Shown: positions 63,265-64,000 of the stretch, piece by piece
Numbering within the stretch: position 1 is the first letter of the stretch
How the letters are laid out: the number at the start of each line of letters is the position of its first letter
Assembly (NCBI RefSeq): GCF_007859865.1
Contig: NZ_SJPI01000003.1
Coordinates: forward strand, 806,001 to 870,000
Direction: 5' to 3'
Source of the DNA: Rubripirellula amarantea
Lineage (GTDB): Bacteria; Planctomycetota; Planctomycetia; Pirellulales; Pirellulaceae
Length of the DNA stretch: 64,000 nucleotides
Program-made: the position numbers and the translations under genes
Notes under the pieces: generated by a model
The model's database searches: none
What the model was told of the DNA's origin: nothing
Seen by the model: the letters and a program-made list of their open reading frames with translations, nothing else

Positions 63265-64000
63265 TCAATAGCGTCGCACACGGGCAATCAAAACGGTCCC
63301 GATTGCGCCTAGGATGATGTTTCCCAACCACACCCCGTAGGGCGGAACATTACCATCCTTGGCTTGCTCAAGCCCCAAAATGAAGAGCGGGTAGTACAGG
63401 ATCAGGGTCGGCAAAAAGCAAAGCCCAAACGTCGTCCAGTAGTCACTGGTCTTGGCGATCATCGCCAGCGGGGCTCCTACGACCACAAAGAAAAAGCAAC
63501 TGAACCCCCACGCCCAACGACGCCAAGGTTCCGTTTGCAACTTCGTCAGCCGGCGTTTGCTTTGATGCAACTCGTTGGTGATCAAGCGTCCGCCAGGCCC
63601 CTCAATTTCTTCGCTGCGGGACGTCAGGATGGCGAAGCCTGTGTGAGCCGCCAATCGTCCCGTCGCCGCATGCGTGCGACTTTCTTGACGGATTCGTTCA
63701 CTGCTAATCAATCGCAGCGGCAATTCGCTAGGACTGCGAGTGCTGATGTCCCGTTCCGCCATCGCTTCGGCCAGCGGGATGCGAATGACTTCCTCACCAG
63801 GCATGATGCTTTGAAACGACGTTCCCGCGGTGACCTGGCTGTCGACGACTCGAAGCAGCAACATTTGCGTGTCTGGATCAAGACTTAACTCGCCCTCGCG
63901 AGCCGTCAATTTCATCGGCCCATTCTTGCTGCCATTGTGCAGCGTCACCTCAGGCTGGATTAGACGTCTGCCCACCACTTCGCGAACGTGGATCGAAAAA
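63265..64000 (-). CDS. LptF/LptG-family permease (partial, 5' end outside window)
   Basis: The minus strand stays open to the right edge, so the start lies outside; the visible C-terminal ~245 residues include three membrane helices (WAWGFSCFFFVVVGAPLAMI, TFGLCFLPTLILYYPLFILG, WLGNIILGAIGTVLI) after a soluble beta-rich domain. This matches the end of YjgP/YjgQ (LptF/LptG) proteins, which form the inner-membrane part of the lipopolysaccharide exporter. Which of the two it is cannot be told. The GTG at 63978 is only an internal codon. Confidence 0.75.
   Translation of the reverse strand, partial: FSIHVREVVGRRLIQPEVTLHNGSKNGPMKLTAREGELSLDPDTQMLLLRVVDSQVTAGTSFQSIMPGEEVIRIPLAEAMAERDISTRSPSELPLRLISSERIRQESRTHAATGRLAAHTGFAILTSRSEEIEGPGGRLITNELHQSKRRLTKLQTEPWRRWAWGFSCFFFVVVGAPLAMIAKTSDYWTTFGLCFLPTLILYYPLFILGLEQAKDGNVPPYGVWLGNIILGAIGTVLIARVRRY

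Overview
The window reads as chromosome of a planctomycete, most likely a Pirellulaceae (Rhodopirellula-type) bacterium. The reasons are a DUF1559 prepilin-like protein, a secreted sulfatase, several secreted or membrane proteins with no recognisable family, scattered operons with frequent 4-nt stop/start overlaps, mostly weak Shine-Dalgarno sites, and mid-range base composition. There are no integrases, transposases, phage genes or CRISPR arrays.

Layout. 1-2976 (minus): the start of an O-antigen-polymerase-like membrane protein and a B12-binding radical SAM enzyme. 3400-15649 (plus): the most distinctive locus. It holds a 2948-residue iterative type I lipid/polyketide synthase (reductase-KS-KS/CLF-AT-ACP-ACP-KR-DH), a Rieske oxygenase, an SDR with a FabL-like enoyl-reductase active site and a condensation-type acyltransferase, packed almost without gaps. 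15698-25061 (plus): a membrane-anchored unknown, a DUF1559 protein, an SLC12-like transporter, a DUF2293 protein and a sensor kinase/sigma54 response-regulator pair. 25126-27316 (minus): ilvE, fabI, fabZ. 27419-37234 (plus): a LarA-like protein, then acyl-CoA ligase, thiolase, FadJ-like and acyl-CoA dehydrogenase genes joined by ATGA overlaps (a beta-oxidation operon), then a patatin lipase. 37246-40327 (minus): small housekeeping and unknown genes and a ParA ATPase. 40732-44456 (plus): secreted and membrane unknowns, birA, an SDR and a GspE/PilB-type ATPase. 44480-50352: mixed strands with pabA, a DUF2617 protein, a HisA-like protein, a PAP2 phosphatase and coaD. 50538-53008 (plus): a heptaheme cytochrome plus membrane partner. 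53005-54747 (minus): a DNA methyltransferase fused to a degenerate GIY-YIG domain. 54925-64000: a sulfatase, dnaX next to the SRP RNA gene, a very disordered RGG-type protein, wecB, a 6-copy 13-bp repeat, pyrF, tRNA-Pro(GGG) and the end of an LptF/LptG permease.

How the parts fit. Lipid metabolism dominates: a dedicated lipid synthase cluster with its own tailoring and transfer enzymes, fatty-acid elongation genes (fabI, fabZ), a complete beta-oxidation operon and a patatin lipase. The best candidate for an undescribed system is 3400-15649, whose synthase carries a reductase at its N-terminus and an inactivated second KS (Cys to Glu), and whose missing enoyl-reduction step could be supplied in trans by the FabL-like SDR. 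Two homopolymer tracts deserve attention: A10 in dnaX, with a stop four codons on in the shifted frame (a likely gamma/tau slippage site), and A11 between the ACPs and KR of the synthase. Functions are assigned from motifs read by eye; no database search was run.
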